Notes: generated by a model not told the origin, from the letters alone. A stretch of DNA of 64,000 bases from Bradyrhizobium sp. AUGA SZCCT0158 (GCF_018130065.1 NZ_JAFCME010000003.1:118501-182500), one strand, 5' to 3'. Positions 35,162 to 44,268 are shown, counted from the first letter of the stretch. Numbers and translations are program-made.

Positions 35162-35298
35162 CTGCTATTCCACTTTGTTAGGCGGGCTGTATTGCGCATA
35201 GATACGACAAGAAAGAGACAGGCATGCGGTTCCGGCTCACAGAAAATAAAATGCATGTGATGGAGTGTGCCGGATCTGACGACAGCGCATTTGTGCAA

Positions 35299-35574
35299 TC
35301 AGCGAGGAGGAACTGTGGCTTTCGACTGACCTTCCGCTGCGAGCCACGCATTCCAGCCGGTTTCGTGCTTGCGATAAAGCTCCAGCCAGCGCTTCTCTTC
35401 GGGCGTTGTTGGTTCGTCATCAAAGCTCCACGCGCCATCGCCTGAGGGGTTATCAAGCGAAAGCTGATCCAGCCGTTCGAACTCACTCGTCTCCTCTACC
35501 GTCAGTCCGATGAGGGTACAGGGTTGAGAGGCACCGGCTTGATATCGTCTTGGAAAGATTCGTTCATTACTCAT
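35299..35574 (-). CDS. Small hypothetical protein
   Basis: This is a 91-residue acidic soluble protein with GLTVEETSEFERLDQL, DEPTTPEEKRWLELYRKHE and WNAWLA. ATG 35574 is supported by GGGAG eight bases upstream. The longer frame to 35715 adds unrelated sequence. Unknown function. Confidence 0.6.
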   Translation of the reverse strand: MSNERIFPRRYQAGASQPCTLIGLTVEETSEFERLDQLSLDNPSGDGAWSFDDEPTTPEEKRWLELYRKHETGWNAWLAAEGQSKATVPPR

Positions 35575-35902
35575 GCGCACCACTCCCACCAAGCGGCCCC
35601 GCGTGATGCTAACCTGTTCGTGCACAGGTTTCGTGGTGAAAGAGTCGTCTGTCATCGGAAGATTTAGGCAGCGCATTGCTTCACTCATGGGCGATCGAGT
35701 TGGACGGACTGTCAAAGCATGAGGCCTACGGAGATTGGCTTGCGCAAATCAGTCGCTGGTTGAGAGTTTGCACGCTGCGGTAGCGCAGCAGGAGCGCCTT
35801 GAGACGATTCCGCGAATCGCCTGCGTATCGCTGCCACCGATTTGACGCCGCGCGATTCGCCCGCACGGGAATGGCCTGATGGCCGGGATCGGTGCCCCAA
35901 AG

Positions 35903-35934
35903 AAAAACCCTTCCAGGTCGATGACCTGGAAGGG
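35903..35934 (-). terminator. Rho-independent terminator of tRNA-fMet
   Basis: A 12-bp perfect stem (35908-35919 with 35923-35934, 3-nt loop) is followed on the minus strand by TTTTT. It lies 7 bp past the tRNA 3' end. Confidence 0.93.
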
Positions 35935-35940
35935 CGATCT

Positions 35941-36017
<77 letters not shown>

Positions 36018-36319
36018 TTAAACCGTTGCGCGCCTTCCCAAAAACCGAACCCGAAGCGAACGCGGCCAACGCTTTTGGGCGTCGATCGATCCCGGCCAGA
36101 GGCTTCCTGAGAAGGCAACCCGGGCAATGCCCCTGGGTGCGAGGGGTATGTATCAACGCAAGCCTGCTTTGGAAAGGGCCATGGTGCGGTTTTTGAGGTT
36201 TTTGTGACGCCAAAAACGGCACGAAACGGCCTCGGGAAGCCGCCCTTGCCATTAAAGGCGCAAAAGCGGAACTTTGGCGCAACAAAAGTCCACAAAAACT
36301 TCATTATTGGGGGCGGCGC
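36018..36319. other. Spacer between tRNA-fMet and GMC oxidoreductase
   Basis: 302 bp holding the promoters of the two divergent genes. No clear motif or gene seen beyond a G-rich Shine-Dalgarno stretch just before 36320. Confidence 0.4.
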
Positions 36320-37927
36320 GTGACGGATACCTTCGACTTCGTGGTGGTGGGCGGCGGCTCCGGCGGCTGCACGGTGGCGGGACGGCTTTCGGAGGACCCG
36401 CAGACGTCGGTGGCGCTGCTGGATGCCGGAGGCAAGAACGACAATTGGGTGGTCACCACGCCGTTCGCGCTGGCGCTGATGGTGACCGGCAGCATCAACA
36501 ATTGGGCCTTCAACACCGTGCCGCAGGCCGGCCTCAACGGCCGCATCGGCTATCAGCCGCGCGGCAAAGGGCTCGGCGGCTCGTCCGCGATCAACGCCAT
36601 GGTCTATATCCGCGGCCACCGCAGCGACTACGACCAATGGGCCTCGCTCGGTAACGCCGGCTGGTCGTTCTCCGACGTGCTGCCCTATTTCAAGCGCGCG
36701 GAAAACAACGCCGATTTCGACGGCGAATATCACGGCAAGGGCGGCCCGCTCGCCGTCAACAAACTGCGCACCGAAAACCCGGTGCAGCAGATCTTCCTGC
36801 AGGCGGCGCAGGAAGGCCAATTCCGGATCCGCGAGGATTTCAACGCCGAGGAGCATGAAGGCCTCGGCATCTACCAGGTCACACAGAAGAACGGCGAACG
36901 CTGGAGCGCGGCGCGCGCCTATATCCATCCGCATATGAATAGCCGCGCCAACCTGCGCGTCGAGACCACCGCGCAAGCCACGCGCATTCTGTTCGAGGGC
37001 AAGCGCGCGGTCGGCGTCGAATACCGCCAGGGCAAGGAGTTTAAGCAGCTCCGCGCCCGGCGCGAGGTGATCGTCGCCTCCGGCGCGTTCCAGACCCCGC
37101 AGCTGCTGATGCTGTCCGGCGTCGGTGACAGCGCGGCGCTTGGCAAGCACGGCATCGCAAGCGTGCATCATTTGCCCGGCGTCGGACAGAACTTGCAGGA
37201 CCATCCTGACTTCGTGTTCGGCTACCTGTCCGACAATCCGAATTTTAATGGCCTCTCGCTGAAGGCACTGCCACGGTTGCTGCGCGGTATCAGGCAATAC
37301 CGGCGCGAGCGCCGCGGGCCGATGACCTCGAATTTCGCCGAATGCGGTGGCTTCCTGAAAACCCGGCCCGACCTCGAGGTGCCCGATGTGCAATTGCATT
37401 TCGGCATGGCGCTGACCGACGATCACGGCCGCAAACGGCACAAGGGCACGGGCTTCTCCCTCCATGTCTGCCAACTGCGGCCGAAGAGCCGCGGCCAAGT
37501 CGCGCTCGCCAGCGCCGATCCTTTTGCGCCGCCGTTGATCGATCCGAATTTCCTCGGCCACCCCGACGATCTCGAAACCATGGTCGGCGGCTACAAAATC
37601 GCAAAACGGTTGCTGGACACCCCGGCGCTGCGCGCGCTGCAGAAACAGGACATGTTCACCGCGGGCGTGCGCACCGACGACGACATCCGCAAGCTGCTGC
37701 GCGAGCGTGTCGACACCGTCTACCACCCGGTCGGCACCGCCAGGATGGGCGTTGGCGACCCGATGGCGGTGGTCGATCCCAGGCTGAAAGTGTACGGCAT
37801 GGAAGGCCTGCGCATCGTCGACGCCTCCGTGATGCCGACCCTGATCGGCGGCAACACCAATGCGCCGACGATCATGATCGGCGAGAAGGCGGCCGATATG
37901 ATCAAGGCGGAGATGCGGGCGGGGTGA
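36320..37927 (+). CDS. GMC-family FAD oxidoreductase (choline dehydrogenase-like)
   Basis: This is a 535-residue flavoprotein. The N-terminal FAD motif VVVGGGSGGCTVAGRLSED (about 8-27), GGSSAINAMVYIRGH (GMC signature 1), SGAFQTPQLLMLSGVG (GMC signature 2) and the C-terminal HPVGTARMG plus NTNAPTIMIGEKAAD are all intact. Members oxidise primary alcohols to aldehydes. Choline itself is not certain, because no BetB or BetI gene is adjacent. Start is GTG 36320, after a G-rich ribosome-binding site. Confidence 0.95.
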   Translation: MTDTFDFVVVGGGSGGCTVAGRLSEDPQTSVALLDAGGKNDNWVVTTPFALALMVTGSINNWAFNTVPQAGLNGRIGYQPRGKGLGGSSAINAMVYIRGHRSDYDQWASLGNAGWSFSDVLPYFKRAENNADFDGEYHGKGGPLAVNKLRTENPVQQIFLQAAQEGQFRIREDFNAEEHEGLGIYQVTQKNGERWSAARAYIHPHMNSRANLRVETTAQATRILFEGKRAVGVEYRQGKEFKQLRARREVIVASGAFQTPQLLMLSGVGDSAALGKHGIASVHHLPGVGQNLQDHPDFVFGYLSDNPNFNGLSLKALPRLLRGIRQYRRERRGPMTSNFAECGGFLKTRPDLEVPDVQLHFGMALTDDHGRKRHKGTGFSLHVCQLRPKSRGQVALASADPFAPPLIDPNFLGHPDDLETMVGGYKIAKRLLDTPALRALQKQDMFTAGVRTDDDIRKLLRERVDTVYHPVGTARMGVGDPMAVVDPRLKVYGMEGLRIVDASVMPTLIGGNTNAPTIMIGEKAADMIKAEMRAG

Positions 37928-37939
37928 TCCATCGTCGTC

Positions 37940-38560
37940 ATCCGCGGGCAGCCACCACCATTCGTCGTCCCGGCCTTGAGCTCAGATGCGCAATTGCGCA
38001 TCGGGGGACCCATACCGCGTGATGCTCATTGTTGTAGAAGGTCTCTAACGCCAGCGTTTTCACCGATAGGCCGCGGAGTATGGGTCCCGGGTCAAGCCCG
38101 GGACGACGGCGGTGTTTGTTGTTGCACCTTATCCCAAACGCAGCTTCGCGATCTCGCGACGCATGGCGCCCGAGCTTTGCTGGAAACTTCCCGCCCTCTT
38201 CAAACAGAGGGCGCAGGGAAGACCGGGTGCGCGCTGCACCCGCGGTCCCGTGTGCGGTTTGCACAAAACAAAATGCACACGAGCATACAGGGCAGCGGAG
38301 AACACCCGGCCTTCCCTGCGCAATGGCTTTACGGCTTATGCCGTGATCTCCCCGGAGACGAGTTCTTGGTTGACTCCGTCGCTGCCGGTTCAGCTCACGC
38401 TTCTCCGGCAACTTGACGCCTGCAACGGGCGCCAGGACCACACGGTTTTGCCGTACGCTTATCCACGCCGTCGTCTCAGCGTAAACCAGCGTCCACCGCA
38501 ACCCGCCCAACGTCCGTGACGACGGCCGACGCCCTTCTGACCAGGGCGGGATGGCGATAG
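37940..38560. repeat. Long Bradyrhizobium-type intergenic repeat
   Basis: About 600 bp without a credible gene. It includes a TGGGTCCCGGGTCAAGCCCG-like palindromic segment near 38080-38107 and a long stretch with ACCACACGGTTTTGCCGTAC near 38440. I recall sequence of this kind being repeated many times in Bradyrhizobium genomes, often wrongly called as short proteins. Boundaries are approximate. Confidence 0.6.
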
Positions 38561-38601
38561 ATGCGCACTGATTTGGGTCGGCCGACTACAGAAATATTTT
38601 T

Positions 38602-38642
38602 GATTTACGGAAATTTTCTACTTGACACGATTTCCGTAAATC
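38602..38642. repeat. Perfect 13-bp inverted repeat
   Basis: GATTTACGGAAAT (38602-38614) and ATTTCCGTAAATC (38630-38642) are exact reverse complements across a 15-bp spacer that contains TTGACA. It could be an operator pair or the end of the preceding repeat. No adjacent gene starts here, so its role is open. Confidence 0.6.
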
Positions 38643-38734
38643 GGAACTGATTTGCCCGTCGGGTTGTTTTGTCGCACGCGGGTCGCGTGATTGCGCTTGC
38701 GCGCGAGCCGACGCAGTTCGAATTGCCCATCCTT

Positions 38735-38768
38735 GCGAGATGGCGGGTTAAAGAGAATCCGCCCTACG
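38735..38768. repeat. Dispersed repeat GTAGGGCGGGTTCTCTTTAA, copy 1
   Basis: This is the reverse-oriented copy of a ~33-bp element also found at 39201-39233, 39243-39266 and 40915-40947. It has one substitution in the CTCTTTAACCC core. It supplies the TAG stop codon of the ACT-domain gene. Confidence 0.75.
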
Positions 38769-39174
38769 CAGCCGAATCCGGCTTGGACATCTCCTGCAGA
38801 AGCTGCAGCGCTTCATCGGCTCTGTGCTCGGGCACGAACAGATGATCATGGTAATAAGCCGACACGGCATTCACGCTGATGCCGGCTTCCGCGAGCCGGC
38901 CGGTGATTGCGGCCAGAAAGCCCACCGCTTCCAGCGAGGAGTGAACGGTCAGCGTGATCAGGCGCGATGCGAACTGATACGGCAAACCTGCGCTTTCGGC
39001 CTCCTCACGCCGCATCACGAGAGTGGTTCCTTCCCGTTCACGGAACAGGTGCATCGGCCTGAGCGTGGCGGGAATCTCCTTGTCTGCCGGGATGCTGCAA
39101 AACACGAAGACGCCGTCGTGCATTTCCGGCTTCATGTTCTGCAACAATGTTGCAAGATTGCGTTCGCCCGACAC
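38764..39174 (-). CDS. ACT-domain protein
   Basis: This is a 136-residue cytosolic protein with two ACT-like halves: an N-terminal DUF2241/ACT_3-type part (DGVFVFCSIP) and a C-terminal ACT_7-type part (ITLTVHSSLEAVGFLAAITGRLAEAGISVNA). Such proteins probably bind amino acids and act as stand-alone regulators. The function of this family is not defined. The gene is flanked on both sides by copies of a dispersed repeat. Confidence 0.85.
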   Translation of the reverse strand: MSGERNLATLLQNMKPEMHDGVFVFCSIPADKEIPATLRPMHLFREREGTTLVMRREEAESAGLPYQFASRLITLTVHSSLEAVGFLAAITGRLAEAGISVNAVSAYYHDHLFVPEHRADEALQLLQEMSKPDSAA

Positions 39175-39200
39175 AGTCGTTTCCCTTTGAAGAAGCTCCC

Positions 39201-39266
39201 GTAGGGCGGGTTCTCTTTAACCCGCCATCTCGCACGGAGCGACGGGTTAAAGAGAACCCGCCCTAC
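39201..39266. repeat. Dispersed repeat, copies 2 and 3 as inverted pair
   Basis: Forward copy 39201-39233 and inverted copy 39243-39266 face each other, forming a long hairpin upstream of the ACT-domain gene. Confidence 0.75.
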
Positions 39267-39337
39267 GGAGTTGGATGACTGAGGACGCATTTTAGATTAT
39301 CGACGGCCTCTTTGATGTCCGCCTCCGCTTCGGAGCA

Positions 39338-39520
39338 TCACCTTATCCAGCGCGTAGACAACACAAGAAATAGCGCCCGATTACCCCGGTACTTGGCCGC
39401 CGGTCTGGTGCTCTCAAACCCGCCGATAATCGTGGCCCCATAGCGGTCACAGACCCGCCATTCCCACTTGGTCGAGCTTCGCTTGGTAATCAACACTTCC
39501 AACACGATGCGTCCCGCCAT
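39338..39520 (-). CDS. 60-residue conserved-looking hypothetical protein
   Basis: This is a small basic protein, MAGRIVLEVLITKR then WEWRVCDRYGATIIGGFEST, resembling a short beta-hairpin YegP/DUF1508-like fold of the kind found in many rhizobia. The function is unknown and the family assignment tentative. Confidence 0.6.
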   Translation of the reverse strand: MAGRIVLEVLITKRSSTKWEWRVCDRYGATIIGGFESTRPAAKYRGNRALFLVLSTRWIR

Positions 39521-39674
39521 CCCCAGTTGCGTACCATCAAGATTACCAACGGGCTTTAAGGTGTCGGTTCGCTTTTAGACTCTCAGATGCAGTTTGATGA
39601 AAATGAGTGTTTGAAACAGTGTTTGAAACACGATGGCGACACTCGGCCTTCGGCGCGACAATCACTCCTCAACG

Positions 39675-40382
39675 TCACAGCACGCATCCGCAGCGCGCCG
39701 ATCGAGCATAGAGCAAAAGCCGGGGGTCGGCCCTGGAATGCGCCTCGCAAAAGCGGTCTATGATTTGCGTCACCGCCTCGTTGTGGTCTCGCTGCCAGTG
39801 TCCCAGCCCGTGCAGAGCGCTCTCCTGACAGGCGATCGAGTCGAGGTGAAGGATGCGCTCCATGGTACGCAGCGCGCAATTCTGGACAGTTGGCAGGTCC
39901 GGATCGCCAGCAAGAGCCAAACTCGGAAACGTATCCCACCACATATAGCAAACACAGTTTAGCGTTCCGGCAGCGGCTTCGCTTAAGTGGGATAAACTGG
40001 GAGAGCACCGTGGCTCGAACAGTTTCGTAAATAGTGAAGCTACAGACTTAACGCAGCGGACACGGTCTTCGACCGGCACATCAGTTGAACAAAGCCATCT
40101 GTTATCGCCGCTTGCGCTCGTATTCACGAGGTAGGTTAAGCCCTGTGCAATTTGGCTGTCAGCGAATCCCTGTAATGCCGGCTCGGGATCTTCAAACAGT
40201 CGAGTGAGATAGGACACGGCTTCCATAGGTGGCGGATCCCACCAATCCTGGTCCGGATCGAAGTACCAAGGCGCTTGCTGAAGGCGAACTTCGCGTCCAA
40301 ATGAGTGTTCCAGCCAATCATCAAAAGTGAGTTTTTGCAGGCGCATCACGGAAGCCGCGACCAGTATATCAAGAGGCGACAA
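39675..40382 (-). CDS. Hypothetical protein
   Basis: This is a 235-residue soluble protein with several helices and Trp-rich segments (PWYFDPDQDWWDPPP, CYMWWDTFPSLAL). HLDSIACQESALHGLGHW, followed by a His/Asp-rich stretch, suggests HEAT-like helices. TTG 40382 with GAGAGG upstream or ATG 40346 may start it. No family recognised. The C-terminus ends near a Cys-rich CGCVL. Confidence 0.6.
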   Translation of the reverse strand: MSPLDILVAASVMRLQKLTFDDWLEHSFGREVRLQQAPWYFDPDQDWWDPPPMEAVSYLTRLFEDPEPALQGFADSQIAQGLTYLVNTSASGDNRWLCSTDVPVEDRVRCVKSVASLFTKLFEPRCSPSLSHLSEAAAGTLNCVCYMWWDTFPSLALAGDPDLPTVQNCALRTMERILHLDSIACQESALHGLGHWQRDHNEAVTQIIDRFCEAHSRADPRLLLYARSARCGCVL

Positions 40383-40424
40383 TCTTGCTGCCTCTCATCG
40401 TAGAAGCTCTGAAGTCAGATCAGG

Positions 40425-40727
40425 TCAATCATTGCCTTCAGCCTTGACCGGCGGCTTCTGTGCGCTCTGAACGCTCTGGCTCAGCGACGCCAGCGCAGTC
40501 TTCAGCTCGTCAGAGATGGATGCGATGTCCCTGACGTCTTCGAACGCCTGAGCGACACGCTCACTCGCTGATTTCTCGAATGGTTCGAAACCTTCAGAGA
40601 TGCGCGATCCTGCTCCAAGAGCTGTAAAAGCGGCCATAGGCCCGAGCAGCAGGATTGCGGTTCCGACGATGCCGATTTTACGGATGTGAAGGATTGGCGG
40701 TGGTTGCACGAGGCGATCGTTGGGCAT
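40425..40727 (-). CDS. Small membrane protein
   Basis: This is a 100-residue protein with one membrane helix (IGIVGTAILLLGPMAAFTALGA) and a helical acidic tail (ERVAQAFEDVRDIASISDELKTALASLSQSVQ). ATG 40727 is preferred over 40748 because it has GAGG upstream. Unknown function. Confidence 0.6.
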   Translation of the reverse strand: MPNDRLVQPPPILHIRKIGIVGTAILLLGPMAAFTALGAGSRISEGFEPFEKSASERVAQAFEDVRDIASISDELKTALASLSQSVQSAQKPPVKAEGND

Positions 40728-40914
40728 GGTCTCTACCTCACGGCGCATAGGCTTGCATCATGCCAATGGTCGCGAACAAACGGTAGATCGGGTGCCTGCC
40801 ATTAGGAGGTACTCCCAGGCGGAGGCGCTTTCTTGTCCAACCATCAGAGCGCGGTCAGCACCATGCGTCGGCAACACCCGCGCGAACTCCCCACCCCCTG
40901 GCTAACGCCAGTTC

Positions 40915-40954
40915 GTAGGGCGGGTTCTCTTTAACCCGCCATCTCGCTACGCAG
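40915..40954. repeat. Dispersed repeat, copy 4
   Basis: A 33-bp copy (40915-40947) of the GTAGGGCGGG element, with the TACGCAG extension also seen in copy 1. It lies just downstream of the frameshifted small membrane-protein gene. Confidence 0.75.
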
Positions 40955-40970
40955 CCATAGTTTCGGGAGA

Positions 40971-41253
40971 TCAGTGATACAGTTTGTAGACCCATTCGAT
41001 CGTCGGCAGTGACGTCCCCACAAATACGCCGATCGAGAACGCCTTTCGAATTGGTGTCCCCCAAGGAAACCATCTCGCTCCGCCCATAAAATGCTGCGGC
41101 CCAACCGAGAGCAAACACCGTCCAATCGCGCCAAGCGGTTTCCATTGCCACTGCAACGATAGCTGCGGTCACAAGGAATACGCCTAACCGGGAAAGAAGT
41201 TGCCCAATCGACTCCCGTGCAGGGCCTGACGGGGTCATTTGTTTCTGTTCCAT
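40971..41253 (-). pseudogene. Frameshifted small membrane protein
   Basis: Reading from ATG 41253 gives MEQKQMTPSGPARESIGQLL then a membrane helix (LGVFLVTAAIVAVAMETAW) and AAFYGRSEMVSLGDTN. After about 41046 the frame becomes implausible and runs on through a dispersed repeat to 40855. The adjacent frame instead continues AFSIGVFVGTSLPTIEWVYK and stops at 40971. One base removed from the AAAGGCG near 41041-41046 would restore a ~93-residue two-helix protein. This is either a true pseudogene or an assembly error. Confidence 0.55.
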
Positions 41254-41510
41254 CTTTCAGCCGGTGTGCAGTTGCAGGTAGAAGGATTACCGGATGTCGC
41301 GGGGCCTGTCATCGGGCGTGCATTCGCGCGACCCGTTGGCTCATCCGGGCTGACCATCGACCGGCTGAAGCGAGAGCAGCGAATTTAGCAGGCAATGACC
41401 GACTGATATGCATTTCGCGCAGCGACGAGCCACTTATCATGGCCGTCGCGATTGGCTACAGTGTCGCTATCGAAATCTAGAAAATCACCTGACATAACGG
41501 GAGTGAGACA

Positions 41511-42293
41511 GTGGATCTTGGGATCAAAGGCCGCCGCGCCATCGTATGTGCCTCCAGCAAGGGTTTGGGACGAGCCTGCGCGATGCAACTGGCCAATGAA
41601 GGCGTGCACGTCACCTTGACGGCGCGCGGCGCCGAGGCGCTGAAAAAGACCGCCGATGAAATCCGCAAAGCGCATCCCGGCGTCACGGTGACGGAAGTCG
41701 CCGGCGACATCACCACGCCCCAGGGACGCGCGGACGTGCTCAAAGCCTGTCCCGATCCGGACATTTTGATCAACAACGCCGGCGGCCCGCCGCCCGGCGA
41801 TTTCCGCAACTGGACCCGCGATGACTGGATCAAGGCTGTCGACGCCAACATGCTGACCCCGATCGAACTGATCAAGGCCACCGTGGACGGCATGATGGCG
41901 CGCAAGTTCGGCCGCATCGTCAACATCACCTCCGCCGCGGTGAAATCGCCGATCGACATATTGGGCCTTTCCAACGGCGCCCGCGCCGGGCTCACCGGCT
42001 TTATCGCCGGTATCTCGCGCAAGACCGTGATCAACAACGTCACCATCAACGGCCTGTTGCCGGGTCCCTTCGACACCGACCGCCTGCGCGGCACCGCCAA
42101 GGGCGAAGCCGAGAAGCGCAAGATCGACGTCGAGCAGGTGCTGGCGGAGCGTGCCAAGCTCAATCCCGCCGGGCGCTTCGGCACTCCCGAGGAATTCGGC
42201 GAGGCCTGCGCGTTCCTGTGCAGCGCCAAGGCCGGCTTCATCACCGGCCAGAACATCCTGCTCGACGGCGGTGCGTTCCCGGGCACGCTGTAG
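41511..42293 (+). CDS. Atypical short-chain dehydrogenase (no Tyr-x-x-x-Lys)
   Basis: This is a 260-residue SDR fold with the cofactor motif CASSKGLGRA (about 13-22), NNAGG and ITSAAV (Ser region). The catalytic YxxxK is replaced by LGLSNGARAG. The cofactor and C-terminal motifs (NGLLPGPFDT, FITGQNILLDGG) are intact. Such BKR-like SDR relatives are known but may lack classical reductase activity. GTG 41511 has GGGAG upstream. It is the first of a co-directional set of catabolic-type genes. Confidence 0.88.
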   Translation: MDLGIKGRRAIVCASSKGLGRACAMQLANEGVHVTLTARGAEALKKTADEIRKAHPGVTVTEVAGDITTPQGRADVLKACPDPDILINNAGGPPPGDFRNWTRDDWIKAVDANMLTPIELIKATVDGMMARKFGRIVNITSAAVKSPIDILGLSNGARAGLTGFIAGISRKTVINNVTINGLLPGPFDTDRLRGTAKGEAEKRKIDVEQVLAERAKLNPAGRFGTPEEFGEACAFLCSAKAGFITGQNILLDGGAFPGTL

Positions 42294-42308
42294 TGTAAGG
42301 GGCGCTGG

Positions 42309-43298
42309 ATGAAAGCGGTCTGGTACGATCGAACGGGCCCCGCGCCCGAGGTGCTGACCTATGGCGAGATGCCGACACCAGAGGCCGGCCCGGGCGAAGT
42401 CCGGGTGCGGCTGAAGGCGTCCGGCGTCAATCCCGCCGATGTCGGCCGCCGCAGCGGCAGCTATCGCGCGATGGAATATCCGCGCGTGATCCCCAACAGC
42501 GATGGCGCCGGGATCGTCGACCAGGTCGGCGAAGACGTCACGCAATTGAGGGTCGGCCAGCGCGTCTGGCTGTTCAACGGCCAGCGCAACGGCCGCGCCT
42601 TCGGCACGGCGGCGGAATACATCGCGCTTGCCGAGCATCTGGTGACGCCGCTGCCGGACAGCGTTTCCTACGCCGCCGGCGCCACGCTCGGGATTCCCGG
42701 CATGACGGCGTGGTGCTGCCTGTTCTGCGATGGTCCGATCACGGGAAAAACCGTGCTGGTCACCGGCGGCGCCGGCGCGGTCGGCCATTACGCGGTGCAA
42801 TTTGCCAAATGGGGCGGCGCAAAAGTGATCGCAACCGTCAGTTCGGAAGCGAAGGCCGAACAGGCGCGGCTGGCCGGCGCCGATCTCGTCATCAACTACC
42901 GCAATGATGACGTCATCGCCAAGGTGCTGGCCTTTACCGGGCAGCGCGGCGTCGACCGCGTGGTCGATGTCGATTTCGGCGGCAACATCGCCATCACCCT
43001 GAAATTGATGGCAATGAATTCAACCATCGCGGTCTATGCCACCAACGGCAACCGCACGCCGCTGGTCCCGATGCGCGACCTGATGGAGAAGTGCATCGCG
43101 CTGCGCGCACTGGTGCTGTTCGCGCTGCCGACACCGCTGCTGGCCGCAGCGCAGGCCGACATCACAAAATGGCTCACGGCGGGCAAGCGCATTCACAATG
43201 TGGCCGGGGAGTTTGCGCTCGCGGATACCGCGCAGGCGCATCTCGCGGTGGAAAAGGGCGACAAGCTCGGCACCGTCATCGTCGATTGCGCGCGGTGA
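42309..43298 (+). CDS. NADPH:quinone reductase-like medium-chain dehydrogenase
   Basis: This is a 329-residue MDR-superfamily protein of the zinc-free QOR type. The N-terminal GroES-like domain has PEAGPGEVRVRLKASGVNP, and the Rossmann domain has VLVTGGAGAVGHYAVQFAK (about 150-168). No structural zinc cysteines are seen. It is predicted to reduce quinones or enones with NADPH. It sits 15 bp after the SDR gene and is likely co-transcribed. Confidence 0.92.
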   Translation: MKAVWYDRTGPAPEVLTYGEMPTPEAGPGEVRVRLKASGVNPADVGRRSGSYRAMEYPRVIPNSDGAGIVDQVGEDVTQLRVGQRVWLFNGQRNGRAFGTAAEYIALAEHLVTPLPDSVSYAAGATLGIPGMTAWCCLFCDGPITGKTVLVTGGAGAVGHYAVQFAKWGGAKVIATVSSEAKAEQARLAGADLVINYRNDDVIAKVLAFTGQRGVDRVVDVDFGGNIAITLKLMAMNSTIAVYATNGNRTPLVPMRDLMEKCIALRALVLFALPTPLLAAAQADITKWLTAGKRIHNVAGEFALADTAQAHLAVEKGDKLGTVIVDCAR

Positions 43299-43327
43299 AG
43301 AACGCCAAATCATAAGGGAAGCGCCGA

Positions 43328-44176
43328 ATGCACTGGACGATAGGCAAGGTCAAAATCACCAAGGTCGTCGAGCTCGAGACCGTCGGCAGCACCCGCTTCA
43401 TCCTGCCGCTCGCGACCAACGAAGAGATCCAGAAGCTGCCCTGGCTGATCCCGCATTTCGCCAACGAAGAGGGCCGCCTCAAAATGTCGATCCATTCGCT
43501 GCTGGTGGAGACGCCATCGCGGCGGATCATCGTCGACACCGGATTGGGAAACGACAAGCAGGGCCGCAACGTACCGACCTGGAACAACCGCCAGGACCCG
43601 TTTCTCGACAGATTGACCGCGGCGGGCTTTGCGCCTGACAGCATCGACACGGTGCTTTGCACCCACCTGCATGTCGACCATGTCGGCTGGAACACCCGGC
43701 TGGTCGGCGGCCAGTGGGTGCCGACCTTTGCCAACGCCCGCTACGTGTTCGGCAAGACCGAGTTCGAGCACTGGCGCGACCACAGCGACGAGCCCGACAA
43801 AAAGGCGGTCTTCGGCGATTCCGTCAAACCGATCGCGGATGCCGGCAAGGCCGACCTCGTGGCCAGCGACGCCAGGCTTTCGGACGAGATCACCCTGATC
43901 CCGACGCCCGGCCACAGCCCCGGCCATATGAGCATTCACATCAAATCGGACGGCGAGGTCGGCCTGCTCACCGGCGACGTCGCCCATCACCCCTGCCAGA
44001 TGGCCCATCTCGACTGGTCGTCGACGGCGGATTCCGACCCCAAACAGTCGGCCGTGACGCGGCGCGAGCTGTTCGGGCGCTTTGCCGACACGCCGACGCT
44101 GGTGATCGGCGGGCATTTCAATGCCGGCCATATCAAGCGCGAGGGGGACGCCTTCAAGTTCATCGCGCTGGGGTGA
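43328..44176 (+). CDS. Metallo-beta-lactamase-fold hydrolase
   Basis: This is a 282-residue MBL-fold enzyme with the metal site THLHVDHVGW, TPGHSPGH, TGDVAHHP and GGHFNAGHI. Together these supply the His and Asp ligands of a dinuclear centre. Families with this layout include lactonases and other hydrolases. The paralogue at 47208-48077 shares the HLHVDHVGWNTRL stretch and ARYVFGK. Substrate is unknown, but the cluster suggests organic-acid or aromatic catabolism. Confidence 0.92.
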   Translation: MHWTIGKVKITKVVELETVGSTRFILPLATNEEIQKLPWLIPHFANEEGRLKMSIHSLLVETPSRRIIVDTGLGNDKQGRNVPTWNNRQDPFLDRLTAAGFAPDSIDTVLCTHLHVDHVGWNTRLVGGQWVPTFANARYVFGKTEFEHWRDHSDEPDKKAVFGDSVKPIADAGKADLVASDARLSDEITLIPTPGHSPGHMSIHIKSDGEVGLLTGDVAHHPCQMAHLDWSSTADSDPKQSAVTRRELFGRFADTPTLVIGGHFNAGHIKREGDAFKFIALG

Positions 44177-44185
44177 GCCGGGATA

Positions 44186-44268
44186 GTAGGGTGGGTGGAG
44201 CGAAGCGATACCCACCGCCTCAGGAGGCAGGAAAGCTGGTGGGTATCGCTGCGCTCCACCCACCCTAC
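44186..44268. repeat. Palindromic intergenic element with 31-bp arms
   Basis: The arms 44186-44216 and 44238-44268 are reverse complements with a single mismatch, around a 21-nt loop. The sequence GTAGGGTGGGTGGAGCG is a dispersed element I recall from Bradyrhizobium. It lies between two genes of the catabolic cluster and may act as a transcription attenuator. Confidence 0.85.

Noticed and set aside
34531..35181. 216-codon plus-strand frame
   Set aside because: Arg/Ala-rich, without a ribosome-binding site, and the opposite strand gives a better short protein.
37938..38520. Overlapping frames of 126-190 codons on both strands
   Set aside because: They lie within a probable dispersed repeat. 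Frames have Arg/Pro-rich composition and no ribosome-binding sites.
41385..42800. 471-codon open frame on the minus strand
   Set aside because: It is antisense to the SDR and quinone-reductase genes, with Arg/Ala/Gly-rich composition and no family features.
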